Source: Bacillus sp. FJAT-14578
GTDB taxonomy: Bacteria; Bacillota; Bacilli; Bacillales; Bacillaceae_H
Assembly (NCBI RefSeq): GCF_000504165.1
Contig: NZ_KI632505.1
Location: 124,001 to 188,000 of the forward strand
Reading direction: 5' to 3'
Length of the DNA: 64,000 nt
Of the stretch, positions 8,834-17,927 are shown piece by piece (the first letter of the stretch is position 1; every line of letters starts with the position of its first letter). A program made the translations under genes and the position numbers. Under the pieces are notes generated by a model. It had not been told where the DNA came from, searched no databases, and was given only the letters and a program-made list of their open reading frames with translations.

Positions 8834-9579
8834 GCACGTTCACTCCTTCCTAGGTATACCTCTGCCACGACCTCATTTTGCTGAATTTCTTCCATGGAGC
8901 CTTCGCACAATACTTTTCCTTCATGCATGACAGTCACTTGCTTCGAAAAGGTGCGGACAAAATCCATATCATGTTCGACGACAAGGACGGAACACATTTG
9001 GGAAATGTCATGAATCAGTTCTCCCGTTTTCTCCCGCTCCGCTCCCGACATCCCGGCGATCGGCTCATCAAGCAGCAGCACATTCGGCTTTTGCATAAGC
9101 TGCATCCCAATTTCCAGCCATTGCTTCTGCCCGTGGGCAAGCGAACCTGCCTGTTTATGGACCTCATCCTTCAACGCAATTTTTTCAAGAACCTCTTCCA
9201 GATTCCTCCTGGATTCCCCATTCAACTTTGCCGTTAACGCAGACCATACACTTCGTTTTTGCTTTAAAGATAATTCCAAATTTTCATACACAGTCAGCTG
9301 TGAAAAGACCGATGGAGACTGAAACTTCCTCGCAATACCCGCCCGGACGATTTCATGCTCCTGAAGTTTCATGATGTCTTTATGCTGTGAAAATACGACT
9401 TTTCCATCCGTCGCCTTCGTCTTTCCGCAAATGACATCCAAAACGGTCGTCTTTCCTGCCCCGTTCGGTCCGATCAAAAAACGGACTTCCTGTTCATGAA
9501 CCTCCAAATTTACGCCCTTTAACGCTTTAAATCCATCAAAATCCACGATGACGTTATGACACGACAGTATCGGCTTCAT
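8827..9579 (-). CDS. urtD: Urea ABC transporter ATP-binding protein UrtD
   Basis: 250 residues, LivG-type ATPase. Walker A is GPNGAGKTT near residue 37, Walker B is LLLDEPIAGMSG near 165, and an H-loop VVEHDMDFVR follows. The start ATG 9579 lies 26 bases inside urtC, and the end overlaps urtE, as in tightly coupled operons. Confidence 0.92.
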   Translation of the reverse strand: MKPILSCHNVIVDFDGFKALKGVNLEVHEQEVRFLIGPNGAGKTTVLDVICGKTKATDGKVVFSQHKDIMKLQEHEIVRAGIARKFQSPSVFSQLTVYENLELSLKQKRSVWSALTAKLNGESRRNLEEVLEKIALKDEVHKQAGSLAHGQKQWLEIGMQLMQKPNVLLLDEPIAGMSGAEREKTGELIHDISQMCSVLVVEHDMDFVRTFSKQVTVMHEGKVLCEGSMEEIQQNEVVAEVYLGRSERAC

Positions 9580-10627
9580 TCGCTTTCTCCTCGCTTCCCG
9601 ATTGTTTTGTCCGGAATATTCTTTGTTTCAACGATTGGAAAACACCAACCAATCCATTCGGCATAAACAACACGACAATAATGAACAAGGCCCCCAAAAA
9701 AAATTGCCAAATGTCCGGATATGTTTCACTGAAGTACGTTTTGGCGCCGTTTGTTAGCAGGGCGCCGATGATGGCTCCGATAATGGAGTTCCTCCCGCCA
9801 ACCGCTGCCCATAACACCATTTCAATAGAAGGAATAATTCCCATCATTGCAGGGGAAATGATGCCAACCTGCAAAACGAAAAGTCCTCCCGCCACTCCCG
9901 CAAACGCGGCAGAAATGCAATAAATGAACACTTTATACGCCGTTGGATTATACCCTAAAAAGCGCACCCGATTTTCCCCGTCCCGAATGGCGACCAATAC
10001 ACGGCCGAAACGGCTTTTCGTAAACCAGATGGATAAACCGACGACTAAAGCAAGTATAGCAACCGTGATGAAATAAAGAACCTGCTGGGTGAAAGGCGAC
10101 ATTAATGGGAACTGAAACACGGTCGCAAAATTCGTCAAGCCGTTCGTTCCTCCCGTCACTTCCTGCTTACCGATGAACAAAGTGACGAATACGACGACGA
10201 CCGCCTGTGAAATAAGGGAAAAATAGACACCTTTAATGCGATTTTTAAACGTAAAATACCCTAAAAAGGCCGCAAGCAAGACCGGTATGAAAATGGTGGC
10301 GGCTAAAGCAAAGATCGGACTAGCAAATGGTTTCCACAATAACGGCAGCTCCGTGACGCCGCTCCATTCCATAAAATCGGGCAGCCCGCTCGCGGAGCCC
10401 TCCAATTTCAAATACATGGCCGTACAATACGCGCCAAGTCCAAAAAATACCCCATGGCCAAGGCTTAAAATACCGGTATATCCCCAGATAAGGCAAATCC
10501 CCACCGCCACAATGGCGAAACAAAGGAATTTGGCCAGCAAACTCAAACGAAATTCCTGCAAAAACAACGGGGCACAAAGCAATAATCCAAATAAGATATA
10601 ATAGCTGATTGCTGAGGTTTTTTTCAT
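9554..10627 (-). CDS. urtC: Urea ABC transporter permease UrtC
   Basis: 357 residues with about ten hydrophobic segments, LivM type. The block IWGYTGILSLGHGVFFGLGAY is diagnostic of this permease family. The last 25 residues are charged. It follows urtB by 11 bases with an AAGGAGG site before ATG 10627. Confidence 0.92.
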   Translation of the reverse strand: MKKTSAISYYILFGLLLCAPLFLQEFRLSLLAKFLCFAIVAVGICLIWGYTGILSLGHGVFFGLGAYCTAMYLKLEGSASGLPDFMEWSGVTELPLLWKPFASPIFALAATIFIPVLLAAFLGYFTFKNRIKGVYFSLISQAVVVVFVTLFIGKQEVTGGTNGLTNFATVFQFPLMSPFTQQVLYFITVAILALVVGLSIWFTKSRFGRVLVAIRDGENRVRFLGYNPTAYKVFIYCISAAFAGVAGGLFVLQVGIISPAMMGIIPSIEMVLWAAVGGRNSIIGAIIGALLTNGAKTYFSETYPDIWQFFLGALFIIVVLFMPNGLVGVFQSLKQRIFRTKQSGSEEKANEADTVVS

Positions 10628-10638
10628 TTTGTTCCTCC

Positions 10639-11541
10639 TTAATCAAGCGCTCTCGTCCGGACGGTAACAAGTCCTGACGGCTTCCACTGTAAAAAGGCGA
10701 TGATCAAAGCAAACACGATCACTTTCGCCATAGTGGCACTTGTGCTGTACTCTAAAAACGTACTGATAAGACCGATGCCAAGGGCGCCTATAATCGTCCC
10801 CTTCAATTTTCCGACGCCTCCTAAAATCACGACCATGAACGCATCGACAATATAATTCGTTCCGATGGTCGGTCCAATTGGTCCAAGCAGCGTTAAAGCA
10901 GATCCGGCAATTCCCGCAAGCCCGGAGCCTAACGCAAAGGCAGAGGAATCGACTTTCCTGGTCGAAATGCCAAGACACGATGCCATCTGGCGGTTCAGCG
11001 TGACGGCATTCATCCTGCGTCCCGCTGCCGTACGGTACAGATACACATGCAAACATACGACGCATAACACAACAAGAGCGATAATAAACATCCGTTTATA
11101 CGGGAAAATCATTCCGGCTACTTCCATTCCGCCCTCCAGCCATGAAGGGGATTTGACCGCTACATTCGGAGCGCCGAAAATCGATCTCGCCGCTTGCTGC
11201 AGCATGAGACTCACTCCCCACGTCGCAAGCAAACTGTCAAGAGGCCGGCTGTATAAAAAGCGAATCATCGTTTTTTCCAACACCCACCCAATCAATCCTG
11301 CCACTAAAAAGGCAAGAGGGATGGCAATCAAAAAATAGTAATCAAATAAACCGCCAGGCAAATAAGAAGCGGCTGCCTGCTGCACAACATACGTCACATA
11401 CGCTCCGATCATCATAATCTCTCCATGCGCCATGTTAATGACATTCATTAACCCAAACGTAATCGCAAGTCCGAGCGCAATCAAAAGCAAAATCGAGCCG
11501 AGGCTGACCCCGTTGAAAAGCTGACCGAGTATCATCGACAT
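10639..11541 (-). CDS. urtB: Urea ABC transporter permease UrtB
   Basis: 300 residues, LivH type, with repeated membrane segments, the block FGLMNVINMAHGEIMMIGAY and the C-terminal block GGVGKLKGTIIGALGIG. I start at ATG 11541 (MSMILGQLFNG), 8 bases after AGGGAG; the longer frame to 11589 lacks a ribosome site and adds a hydrophilic tail foreign to the family. Confidence 0.92.
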   Translation of the reverse strand: MSMILGQLFNGVSLGSILLLIALGLAITFGLMNVINMAHGEIMMIGAYVTYVVQQAAASYLPGGLFDYYFLIAIPLAFLVAGLIGWVLEKTMIRFLYSRPLDSLLATWGVSLMLQQAARSIFGAPNVAVKSPSWLEGGMEVAGMIFPYKRMFIIALVVLCVVCLHVYLYRTAAGRRMNAVTLNRQMASCLGISTRKVDSSAFALGSGLAGIAGSALTLLGPIGPTIGTNYIVDAFMVVILGGVGKLKGTIIGALGIGLISTFLEYSTSATMAKVIVFALIIAFLQWKPSGLVTVRTRALD

Positions 11542-11633
11542 CTTTTTGTCTCCCTTCTGTGCAATCATTTCGTTTTCATTAAACAACAAATAGGAGAATG
11601 ACGGACACTCCCCTATTTGTCGTTGCGTGCTTC

Positions 11634-12905
11634 TTATTGATTGCTAAGTCCTTTTGCCCAATCGTACCCTTCCAAATACGGATCCGGCTTGATCGGTTCA
11701 CCGGAATTCCATAATTCGCTGATTTGTCCATCTGCTTGGATTTCCCCGATTCGGACCGTTTTCCACGTATGTTGATTCGGCCCTTCCACTTTCACGGTGC
11801 CGCCCGGCGCTTTAAATTCGATGCCGCCCGCTGCTTCCTTCACTTTGTCCACATCAAAAGATCCGGCTTTTTCGACGGCTTCCGCCCATAAATGAACAGC
11901 GAAATAAGCGGCTTCAATCGGATCATCCGTCACGCGGTCTTCTCCGTATTTCGCTTTATACTTTTCAACGAACGCTTTGTTTTCAGGTGTATCTGTCGTC
12001 TGGAAGTAGTTCCAAACGGCAAGATGCCCTTCTAGAATGTCGCCGCCGATGCCGCGAATTTCTTCTTCGGCAATACTAACGGACATGACCGGAATGTCTT
12101 TCGGGGTGATGCCCGCATCTTTTAATTGTTTAAAGAACGCCACGTTACTGTCTCCATTTAACGTATTAAAGATCACATCCGGCTTTGCACTCTTGATTTT
12201 ACTGATGAGCGTACTGTAATCCGTGTGGCCAAGCGGTGTGTATTCTTCAGCGGCCAACTCGCCGCCTTCCGCTTTCAATTGTGCCTTGATGATTTTGTTT
12301 GCCGTACGCGGGAACACGTAATCGGAACCAATCAAGAAAAATGATTTCCCTTTATTTTCAAGAAGCCAGCTCACTGCCGGAACGATTTGCTGATTCGTTG
12401 TCGCTCCCGTGTAGAAAATGTTAGGCGACGCTTCCATTCCTTCATATTGAACCGGATACCAAAGCAAACCATTGTTTTGCTCCACGACCGGAAGCATCGC
12501 TTTTCGGCTCGCGGAAGTCCATCCGCCGAAAATCGTCGCGACTTCATCTTTTTGTAATAGCTTTTTCGCTTTTTCTGCAAATGTCGGCCAATCGGATGCA
12601 CCATCTTCAATCACCGGCTCGATTTGTTTGCCGAGCACACCGCCCGCTTCATTGATTTCTTCAATCGCCATCAATTCTGCATCGCGAAGGGAAACTTCGC
12701 TGATCGCCATCGTTCCGCTTAAAGAATGAAGCACGCCCACTTTTACATTGTCTCCTGAAGCGGCTTCCTCTTTTTGCCCGGAATCGGTCGCTGCCGGTTC
12801 GGTCGAATTATTGGCGGCACATCCGCCCAATAACAAGGACAAGCTTGCTGCCACAAGCATCCATTGTTTTTTCCATACGAATGGTTTTGAAAATGCGTTT
12901 CTCAT
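11634..12905 (-). CDS. urtA: Urea ABC transporter substrate-binding lipoprotein UrtA
   Basis: 423 residues with a lipoprotein signal (positive N-terminus, hydrophobic stretch, LLGGC near residue 27). The mature part is a periplasmic-binding-protein type 1 fold: [46 protein letters not shown] and [14 protein letters not shown] are UrtA signatures. I start at ATG 12905, 7 bases after AAGGGG. It is the first gene of the operon. It should capture urea outside the membrane and pass it to UrtBC. Confidence 0.94.
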   Translation of the reverse strand: MRNAFSKPFVWKKQWMLVAASLSLLLGGCAANNSTEPAATDSGQKEEAASGDNVKVGVLHSLSGTMAISEVSLRDAELMAIEEINEAGGVLGKQIEPVIEDGASDWPTFAEKAKKLLQKDEVATIFGGWTSASRKAMLPVVEQNNGLLWYPVQYEGMEASPNIFYTGATTNQQIVPAVSWLLENKGKSFFLIGSDYVFPRTANKIIKAQLKAEGGELAAEEYTPLGHTDYSTLISKIKSAKPDVIFNTLNGDSNVAFFKQLKDAGITPKDIPVMSVSIAEEEIRGIGGDILEGHLAVWNYFQTTDTPENKAFVEKYKAKYGEDRVTDDPIEAAYFAVHLWAEAVEKAGSFDVDKVKEAAGGIEFKAPGGTVKVEGPNQHTWKTVRIGEIQADGQISELWNSGEPIKPDPYLEGYDWAKGLSNQ

Positions 12906-12990
12906 TCTAACACCCCTTATCAGATTCCAATTATGTGTGATATAATGAGAACAAGGCATATGTATGCTGACAATTTTATGCCTGTTCTAT

Positions 12991-13023
12991 GAAAAGCTTC
13001 TCACTGCCATGAGAGGCTTTTTT
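12991..13023. terminator. Hairpin in the urtA leader
   Basis: AAAAGCTTCTCA pairs with TGAGAGGCTTTT. The T run is on the plus strand, although no plus-strand gene lies upstream. On the minus strand it would fold in the 5' leader of urtA, so it might instead be a leader structure. Confidence 0.4.
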
Positions 13024-13067
13024 ATATTTCTCAATACACCTCCTCAGTTACAAATCCTCACACTATA

Positions 13068-13084
13068 TGTTAAATTTTCTAACA
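13068..13084. promoter_or_regulatory. GlnR/TnrA box upstream of the urt operon
   Basis: TGTTAAATTTTCTAACA is a perfect match to the palindromic TGTnA-N7-TnACA consensus for the nitrogen regulators GlnR and TnrA. A weaker second copy (TATAA-N7-TGACA) lies about 36 bases further upstream. The box is about 165 bases before urtA. Confidence 0.8.
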
Positions 13085-13159
13085 TCTAATGATAGTTAAA
13101 TTATATAAAATTTTCTGACAAAATCAAGGGGATTGTGAAAATTTTCCCTATTTTATTTA

Positions 13160-13173
13160 TGTAAACGTTAACA
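13160..13173. promoter_or_regulatory. cre site (CcpA) upstream of the urt operon
   Basis: TGTAAACGTTAACA fits the catabolite-responsive-element consensus TGWAANCGNTNWCA at every position. Together with the nearby nitrogen box it suggests that urea uptake responds to both carbon and nitrogen supply. Confidence 0.65.
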
Positions 13174-13387
13174 TTTAGTTTTTTCACCCTTTAAATGTTC
13201 ACCTTTAAAACCGTTCTCTTCTTCAAGCAAACAAATAGGATAGGAATCATGTAATCATTCTTTTTGTCAGAAATATTAACATACCTCCTCCTTCTTCTCT
13301 TTAAAAAAGCAAATTACGAACCCAATATTCATTTCAGCATTGCAGCAAAACGTTTCAATCATATAGCAAAGACATGCTTTTTTACGT

Positions 13388-13415
13388 ACCAATTGGGCTG
13401 GGCAATCATAATATA
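13388..13415 (+). promoter_or_regulatory. Sigma-K promoter of the first FDWV protein
   Basis: AC at 13388-13389, exactly 17 bases, then CATAATATA at 13107+300 (13407-13415), matching AC-N17-CATAnnnTA. It lies about 45 bases before the start codon, with a good ribosome site between. This supports late mother-cell expression. Confidence 0.65.
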
Positions 13416-13458
13416 AAGTAATAAAGTGGGCATATGCCCGAAAGGAGTGAATGTATAT

Positions 13459-14139
13459 ATGCTGCCAGAGAACACTCTCCCCTCTCACTGCGTTCGGGTT
13501 CCGAAAATATTTGACTGGGTAAACCGGTCCACACTCATCAAATTGAAGGAACGCGTTCAGCTCGACCAAGAAATAGAGATTGATGCCATTCGCTGCAATG
13601 TTGACGATATTAAGCGTACGAAGTGCTATTTATCCGACAGCGACGGCCACCCTGTGTCTCCAAATGATGCGTGTGCTGTTCACTGTAAAGAATTGACGTT
13701 GCCGAATGACCGCACAAATATTCAAATAATGACCCCACTTGGAAAGATAGTGACACTTCAGAGAATCGATTTATTGAAACAAGGATTCGTGACGGTGCAA
13801 TTTTTTAATCGAAAAGGAGAATTATGCCTCCAATCCGTGTTTCCGTTCTCCGAAGTCGAAACCGTGTTTCTATGCGCTCCGCCCGGCACGGACATTGACT
13901 GTGAAGTTACCCAGGTCGATTGCAAGGCACACCTTATCCCCCCAATCAGTGAACAGTCGCCGTGCATCGATGTGGCCATTAATATTCTGGTATGCCAAAG
14001 CATCGTGTCAACGGCAGACGTAAAAGTTGAGTTAACCGGAACAGCTTGCAAACCTCGTGAAGAATCCGTTATGAATCACACCTCTCCCCTGCAGCCTGAA
14101 GCTTGTCCGATTTTTCCGGAAGAAACGCCTTCATCATAA
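13459..14139 (+). CDS. FDWV-family spore-type protein, copy 1
   Basis: 226 residues from ATG 13459, about 11 bases after AAAGGAG. It opens with CVRVPKIFDWVNR, then has CYLSDSDGHPVSP, LLKQGFVTVQFFNRKG and VFPFSEVETVFLCAPPGTD, and ends in a Pro/Glu tail. It is clearly paralogous to the gene at 47006. I do not know a named family. The KQGF...FPFSEVE pattern is reminiscent of the SPOCS-like core in neighbouring spore proteins. It lacks a signal peptide, and a sigma-K-like promoter precedes it, so a spore coat or exosporium role is inferred. Confidence 0.7.
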   Translation: MLPENTLPSHCVRVPKIFDWVNRSTLIKLKERVQLDQEIEIDAIRCNVDDIKRTKCYLSDSDGHPVSPNDACAVHCKELTLPNDRTNIQIMTPLGKIVTLQRIDLLKQGFVTVQFFNRKGELCLQSVFPFSEVETVFLCAPPGTDIDCEVTQVDCKAHLIPPISEQSPCIDVAINILVCQSIVSTADVKVELTGTACKPREESVMNHTSPLQPEACPIFPEETPSS

Positions 14140-14363
14140 GAAGATGGAGGCCTTTTTTAACGATTGAGAGATTATTTCCAGATAAAAAAGTCCACTAGAT
14201 GAAGTTGCGGAGAATATGAAAGAGACTTGTTAACACATAGACGAAATTTATCCATAAAAAGAAACGGTCCACCAAATTTCCATTCTCATTTTTTCAAAAA
14301 AATGTGGACGGAACCAGGGATAACCCCGATTCCATCCACATTTTATTTATTGATTAGAAGCTA
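14140..14363. terminator. Convergent intergenic region with terminators
   Basis: A short hairpin follows the FDWV gene. A strong stem at 14299-14348 (AAAATGTGGA...TCCACATTTTA) sits just after the repeat-protein stop on the other strand. No gene seen. Confidence 0.6.
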
Positions 14364-15398
14364 TCAATCAACATTTCTGTTTCTCTTACCTGCATTAGAT
14401 TGACCGCCTTCGTCTGCATTGCTGGAGCCTTTAACAGCTGATTGACCGCCTTCATCCGCGTTGCTGGAGCCTTTAACACCTGATTGACCGCCTTCATCCG
14501 CGTTGCTGCCGCCTTTAATGGCAAGTTGACCACCATCTTCTGCCTCTGCCTCAAAGTTCTTGCCGCCTTTAGAAGCTGCTTGACCGCCTTCATCCGCGTT
14601 GCTGCCGCCTTTAATGGCAAGTTGACCACCATCTTCTGCCTCTGCCTCAAAGTTCTTGCCGCCTTTAGAAGCTGCTTGACCGCCTTCATCCGCGTTGCTG
14701 CCGCCTTTAATGGCAAGTTGACCACCATCTTCTGCCTCTGCCTCAAAGTTCTTGCCGCCTTTAGAAGCTGCTTGACCGCCTTCATCCGCGTTGCTGCCGC
14801 CTTTAATGGCAAGTTGACCACCATCTTCTGCCTCTGCCTCAAAGTTCTTGCCGCCTTTAGAAGCTGCTTGACCGCCTTCATCCGCGTTGCTGCCGCCTTT
14901 AATGGCAAGTTGACCACCATCTTCTGCCTCTGCCTCAAAGTTCTTGCCGCCTTTAGAAGCTGCTTGACCGCCTTCATCCGCGTTGCTGCCGCCTTTAATG
15001 GCAAGTTGACCACCATCTTCTGCCTCTGCCTCAAAGTTCTTGCCGCCTTTAGAAGCTGCTTGACCGCCTTCATCCGCGTTGCTGCCGCCTTTAATGGCAA
15101 GTTGACCACCATCTTCTGCCTCTGCCTCAAAGTTCTTGCCGCCTTTAGAAGCTGCTTGACCGCCTTCATCTGCATTTGCGTTATTATTGAGTCCTGCTTG
15201 ACCTCCGTTTTCTGCCTCTGCGCTACCTGCGCTGGCCTCATCGCCGTCTGCAAGGTTATTGAAGTTGTTGACTTTGATATCAAACTCAATTTTTATTCCA
15301 TCTTTATCATGCTTAAATTCGAAGTCCTTTTTGTCATCTTTTTTGTCATCTTTTTTGTCATCACAAGGTTTGTGTTTGAATCCATCGAATCTGTCCAT
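14364..15398 (-). CDS. Tandem-repeat protein with seven 32-residue units
   Basis: 344 residues from ATG 15398 after AAAGGAGG. The N-terminus is Lys/Asp-rich (three DDKKDDKK-like blocks), followed by FDIKVNNFNNLADG. Seven near-identical 32-residue units follow; each runs from NADEGGQAASKGGKNFEA to EAEDGGQLAIKGGS. Three shorter NADEGGQS units end the protein. Gly, Asp and Glu dominate and there is no Cys beyond the N-terminus. No family recognised. The regular GGQ spacing suggests an extended beta-structure or filament, which is inference; spore-type neighbours suggest a surface role. Confidence 0.75.
   Translation of the reverse strand: MDRFDGFKHKPCDDKKDDKKDDKKDFEFKHDKDGIKIEFDIKVNNFNNLADGDEASAGSAEAENGGQAGLNNNANADEGGQAASKGGKNFEAEAEDGGQLAIKGGSNADEGGQAASKGGKNFEAEAEDGGQLAIKGGSNADEGGQAASKGGKNFEAEAEDGGQLAIKGGSNADEGGQAASKGGKNFEAEAEDGGQLAIKGGSNADEGGQAASKGGKNFEAEAEDGGQLAIKGGSNADEGGQAASKGGKNFEAEAEDGGQLAIKGGSNADEGGQAASKGGKNFEAEAEDGGQLAIKGGSNADEGGQSGVKGSSNADEGGQSAVKGSSNADEGGQSNAGKRNRNVD
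14510..15175. repeat. 96-bp tandem repeat, about seven copies
   Basis: Successive 96-base units encode the 32-residue repeats and appear virtually identical at DNA level, which points to recent expansion or ongoing homogenisation. They also create long false frames on the other strand. Confidence 0.9.
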
Positions 15399-15604
15399 GC
15401 TTGATTGCCTCCTTTCTTTTCGGTTAATTTATAATACGAATTTTATACCGGAAATGAATGGATGTTCGTCCTGATGAAAATGCTCATTTTTTGAATCCAG
15501 TGTTCTAACCGAAATCTATTTGCGAGGTGAAAGGCATCATTAGGAATACATAGATTTCAATCCAATTTAAAACACTATAAGAAAAGCGTTCATTTGAGGT
15601 GTGT

Positions 15605-17404
15605 ATGAAAACTTTCACAGCCCGTCTGTCATTATTGCTACTATGTTTATTCCTTTTCACCGCTTGTTCTTTTCAAGATATAACCAGCATCAATAAAATG
15701 GATGTCCAGAAGCTTCTGACGGCCGAAAGTACCGTCATCTATGACCATGAGGGCAAGGTGCTGGACGAATTATACAAAACGGTTCCGCGAAAAAGTATCC
15801 GCCTTGGCGACCTGCCCGATTATGCAAAAATGGCATTCGTCGTAACGGAGGATAAACGGTTTTATGACCATTTCGGTGTGGATATACGGGGGATTTTCCG
15901 CGCGCTTGTCACTAATATTGTAGAAAGACGTAAAGCGGAAGGCGCGAGTACGATCACCCAGCAGCTCGTCCGGAATTTATATTTATCGAGTGAAAAGACG
16001 ATCCGGCGAAAAGTAGATGAAATGATATTAGCCGTTGCGCTTGAACGAAAGTTAACGAAAGATGACATTTTAGAGCTCTATGTGAACCAAATCTATTTTG
16101 GAAGCGGGACTTACGGCATCGGAGCTGCAGTGAGACTCTACTTTGACAAAGAAGTTCGGGATCTCACTGTGGCTGAAGCAGCCTTGCTTGCCGGTCTTCC
16201 GAAAGCTCCAAGCAAATACTCTCCCGCCAACGACCCGGACTTGGCAAAGGAACGGCGCGATGTTGTATTGGATCTCATGTACGAGCAGCAGGTCATTTCA
16301 AAAGAAGAATGGGAAACCGCAAAAGAAGAAGAAGTGCGCGCTCCGGATGTCCCGGTCAAAGAGCGGAGCCCCTATCAAGCATTTATTGACGCCGTAACAT
16401 CAGAAGCAAAAGAAATGTACAACGTTACCGAGGAGCAACTCTATCGGGGAGGATATAAAATTTACACCGGCTTTGAAGAGTCTTTACAAGATGCCGTCAA
16501 CAAGACGGCAGACCGTTCTCGCTTTGCGGAAGACCGCTCTGATCAAAAAGTCGAAATCGGCATCGCCGCCGTGTCACCTGAAACCGGTCTTATCCAGGCC
16601 TTATACGGCGGACGTGATTATACGCCAAAAGGGTTGAATCATGCTGTCATTCCGTATCAGCCCGGTTCAGCCATCAAACCGCTCGCCGTCTACGCGCCCG
16701 CTTTGGAAACGAATGTGTGGAATCGCTCTTCCACGCTCATCGACGAGCCGAAAACATTCAGTGACTATGCACCAAAAAATTATAACAACCGCTATCACGG
16801 CGAAGTATCGATGGAAGAAGCGGTCGCCCGTTCATTGAACATTCCGGCCGTTTCACTATTAAGTGAACTCGGTGTCGATCAAGGGTTTGATTTTGTTGAA
16901 GAAAGCGGCATCGATTTAAAAGAAGAAGATAAAAATCTCGCTTTAGCCCTTGGAGGAACGGCAAGCGGTGTCTCACCCCTCCAATTTACGCAGGCTTATA
17001 CGACTTTTGCGAACGGCGGCATCATGCATGAAGCAAGAGCAATCGAGCGTTTAGTGAAGCCTGATGGAAAAATAGAGACCCACCAGCAATCGAAGGCGCT
17101 CATGACGGCGGAGAACGCGCAGGAAATGACGGACGTGTTAAGAAGCGTGGTCGAAGAGCCGTATGGAACCGGCCGAAAAGCACGCTCAACAAACGTGAAA
17201 ATCGCTGGAAAAACGGGCACGACCCAGCTAAGCGAGACAAATCGCGAAGCAAACAAAGATGCCTGGTTCATCGGGTATACAGAAGAAACCGTGATGGCGA
17301 TCCATGCCGGCTTTGACCGTCCGGATGATGATCACTATTTAAAAAGCAGCGGCGGGGATGCCCCGGCTGTTATGTTCGGTAAAATCATCAATGAATTTGA
17401 ATAA
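15605..17404 (+). CDS. Class A penicillin-binding protein (PBP1A/PbpG type)
   Basis: 599 residues. An N-terminal hydrophobic segment ends in LFTAC, a possible lipobox that is unusual for a PBP. The glycosyltransferase domain (about 40-235) shows EDKRFYDHFGVD, GASTITQQLVRNL and KILELYVNQIYFGSG-like blocks. The transpeptidase domain has PGSAIKP (SxxK), SLN and GKTGTT. It builds peptidoglycan outside the membrane. It is shorter than vegetative PBP1 and closer in size to sporulation PBPs. ATG 15605 is chosen over GTG 15599; the ribosome site is weak (GAGGTG). Confidence 0.88.
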   Translation: MKTFTARLSLLLLCLFLFTACSFQDITSINKMDVQKLLTAESTVIYDHEGKVLDELYKTVPRKSIRLGDLPDYAKMAFVVTEDKRFYDHFGVDIRGIFRALVTNIVERRKAEGASTITQQLVRNLYLSSEKTIRRKVDEMILAVALERKLTKDDILELYVNQIYFGSGTYGIGAAVRLYFDKEVRDLTVAEAALLAGLPKAPSKYSPANDPDLAKERRDVVLDLMYEQQVISKEEWETAKEEEVRAPDVPVKERSPYQAFIDAVTSEAKEMYNVTEEQLYRGGYKIYTGFEESLQDAVNKTADRSRFAEDRSDQKVEIGIAAVSPETGLIQALYGGRDYTPKGLNHAVIPYQPGSAIKPLAVYAPALETNVWNRSSTLIDEPKTFSDYAPKNYNNRYHGEVSMEEAVARSLNIPAVSLLSELGVDQGFDFVEESGIDLKEEDKNLALALGGTASGVSPLQFTQAYTTFANGGIMHEARAIERLVKPDGKIETHQQSKALMTAENAQEMTDVLRSVVEEPYGTGRKARSTNVKIAGKTGTTQLSETNREANKDAWFIGYTEETVMAIHAGFDRPDDDHYLKSSGGDAPAVMFGKIINEFE

Positions 17405-17406
17405 AG

Positions 17407-17450
17407 GGGGTAAATCAAAGGGACAAAAAAACAGCCCTTTTGATTTACCC
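17407..17450 (+). terminator. Terminator after the PBP gene
   Basis: GGGTAAATCAAAGGG pairs with CCCTTTTGATTTACCC around an A-rich loop. Confidence 0.65.
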
Positions 17451-17503
17451 TCATGAAAGGCCTCGTTATAAAATCAAGGGATTTTGTAACGAGGCCTTTC
17501 ATT
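17451..17503. repeat. Dispersed hairpin repeat, copy 1
   Basis: TGAAAGGCCTCGTTA pairs with TAACGAGGCCTTTCA. A clearly related sequence, including the AAGGATTTYGTAACG interior, is found at 50711-50772. Both copies follow another hairpin. Confidence 0.6.
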
Positions 17504-17578
17504 AAAATTAGTTTTCGTGGTCGATTAGAGACTTATATATGCTATAATGTTTTTGATGTTTTTTGGAGGTGATAGAGA

Positions 17579-17815
17579 GTGGAGGATACATTAAAGTTAA
17601 TTTTAACAGAATTAAAAAGCATAAAAGATGGACAAGCCCGCTTAGAAGAAAAAATAGACCGAATCGAACGTAAAATGACCGGTATTCCTGAAAGCTATGA
17701 AAAGTTGGAAGAGTTTGTAGGACGTCAACAACGAGTGATTGAAGAACTATCGGCCCGTTCCATAGAACATAGAGTAGACATAAAAGAAATGAATCGTTTA
17801 ATACGGAACCAATAA
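17579..17815 (+). CDS. Small coiled-coil protein
   Basis: 78 residues from GTG 17579 after TTGGAGGTGATA. Charged heptad-like helices fill the protein (LKSIKDGQARLEEKIDRIERK and EKLEEFVGRQQRVIEELSAR). There is no signal or membrane segment. A vegetative-type promoter (GCTATAATG) lies about 35 bases upstream. Similar short proteins are common in Bacillaceae, often without known function; oligomerisation is likely. Confidence 0.75.
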   Translation: MEDTLKLILTELKSIKDGQARLEEKIDRIERKMTGIPESYEKLEEFVGRQQRVIEELSARSIEHRVDIKEMNRLIRNQ

Positions 17816-17927
17816 AATAATTCCAAGTCCTTTACTTTTTATTTCACTTATTATATTCCTCCCCCCTTCTTCAAGGCGAAAACGCCCTCTTTCGAAAAGG
17901 ACGTTTCCTTGTATATGAGCTGAACAA

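Noticed and set aside
12991..13023. Riboswitch before urtA
   Set aside because: Only a simple hairpin is visible, and its T run is on the wrong strand; I could not recognise a known aptamer.
14510..15175. CRISPR array
   Set aside because: The repeats are contiguous, in frame and coding, with no unique spacers.
14354..15404. Long repeat-containing frames on both strands overlapping the 96-bp repeat gene
   Set aside because: A repeat length divisible by three keeps several frames open. Only the frame from 15398 has a ribosome site and sensible composition.
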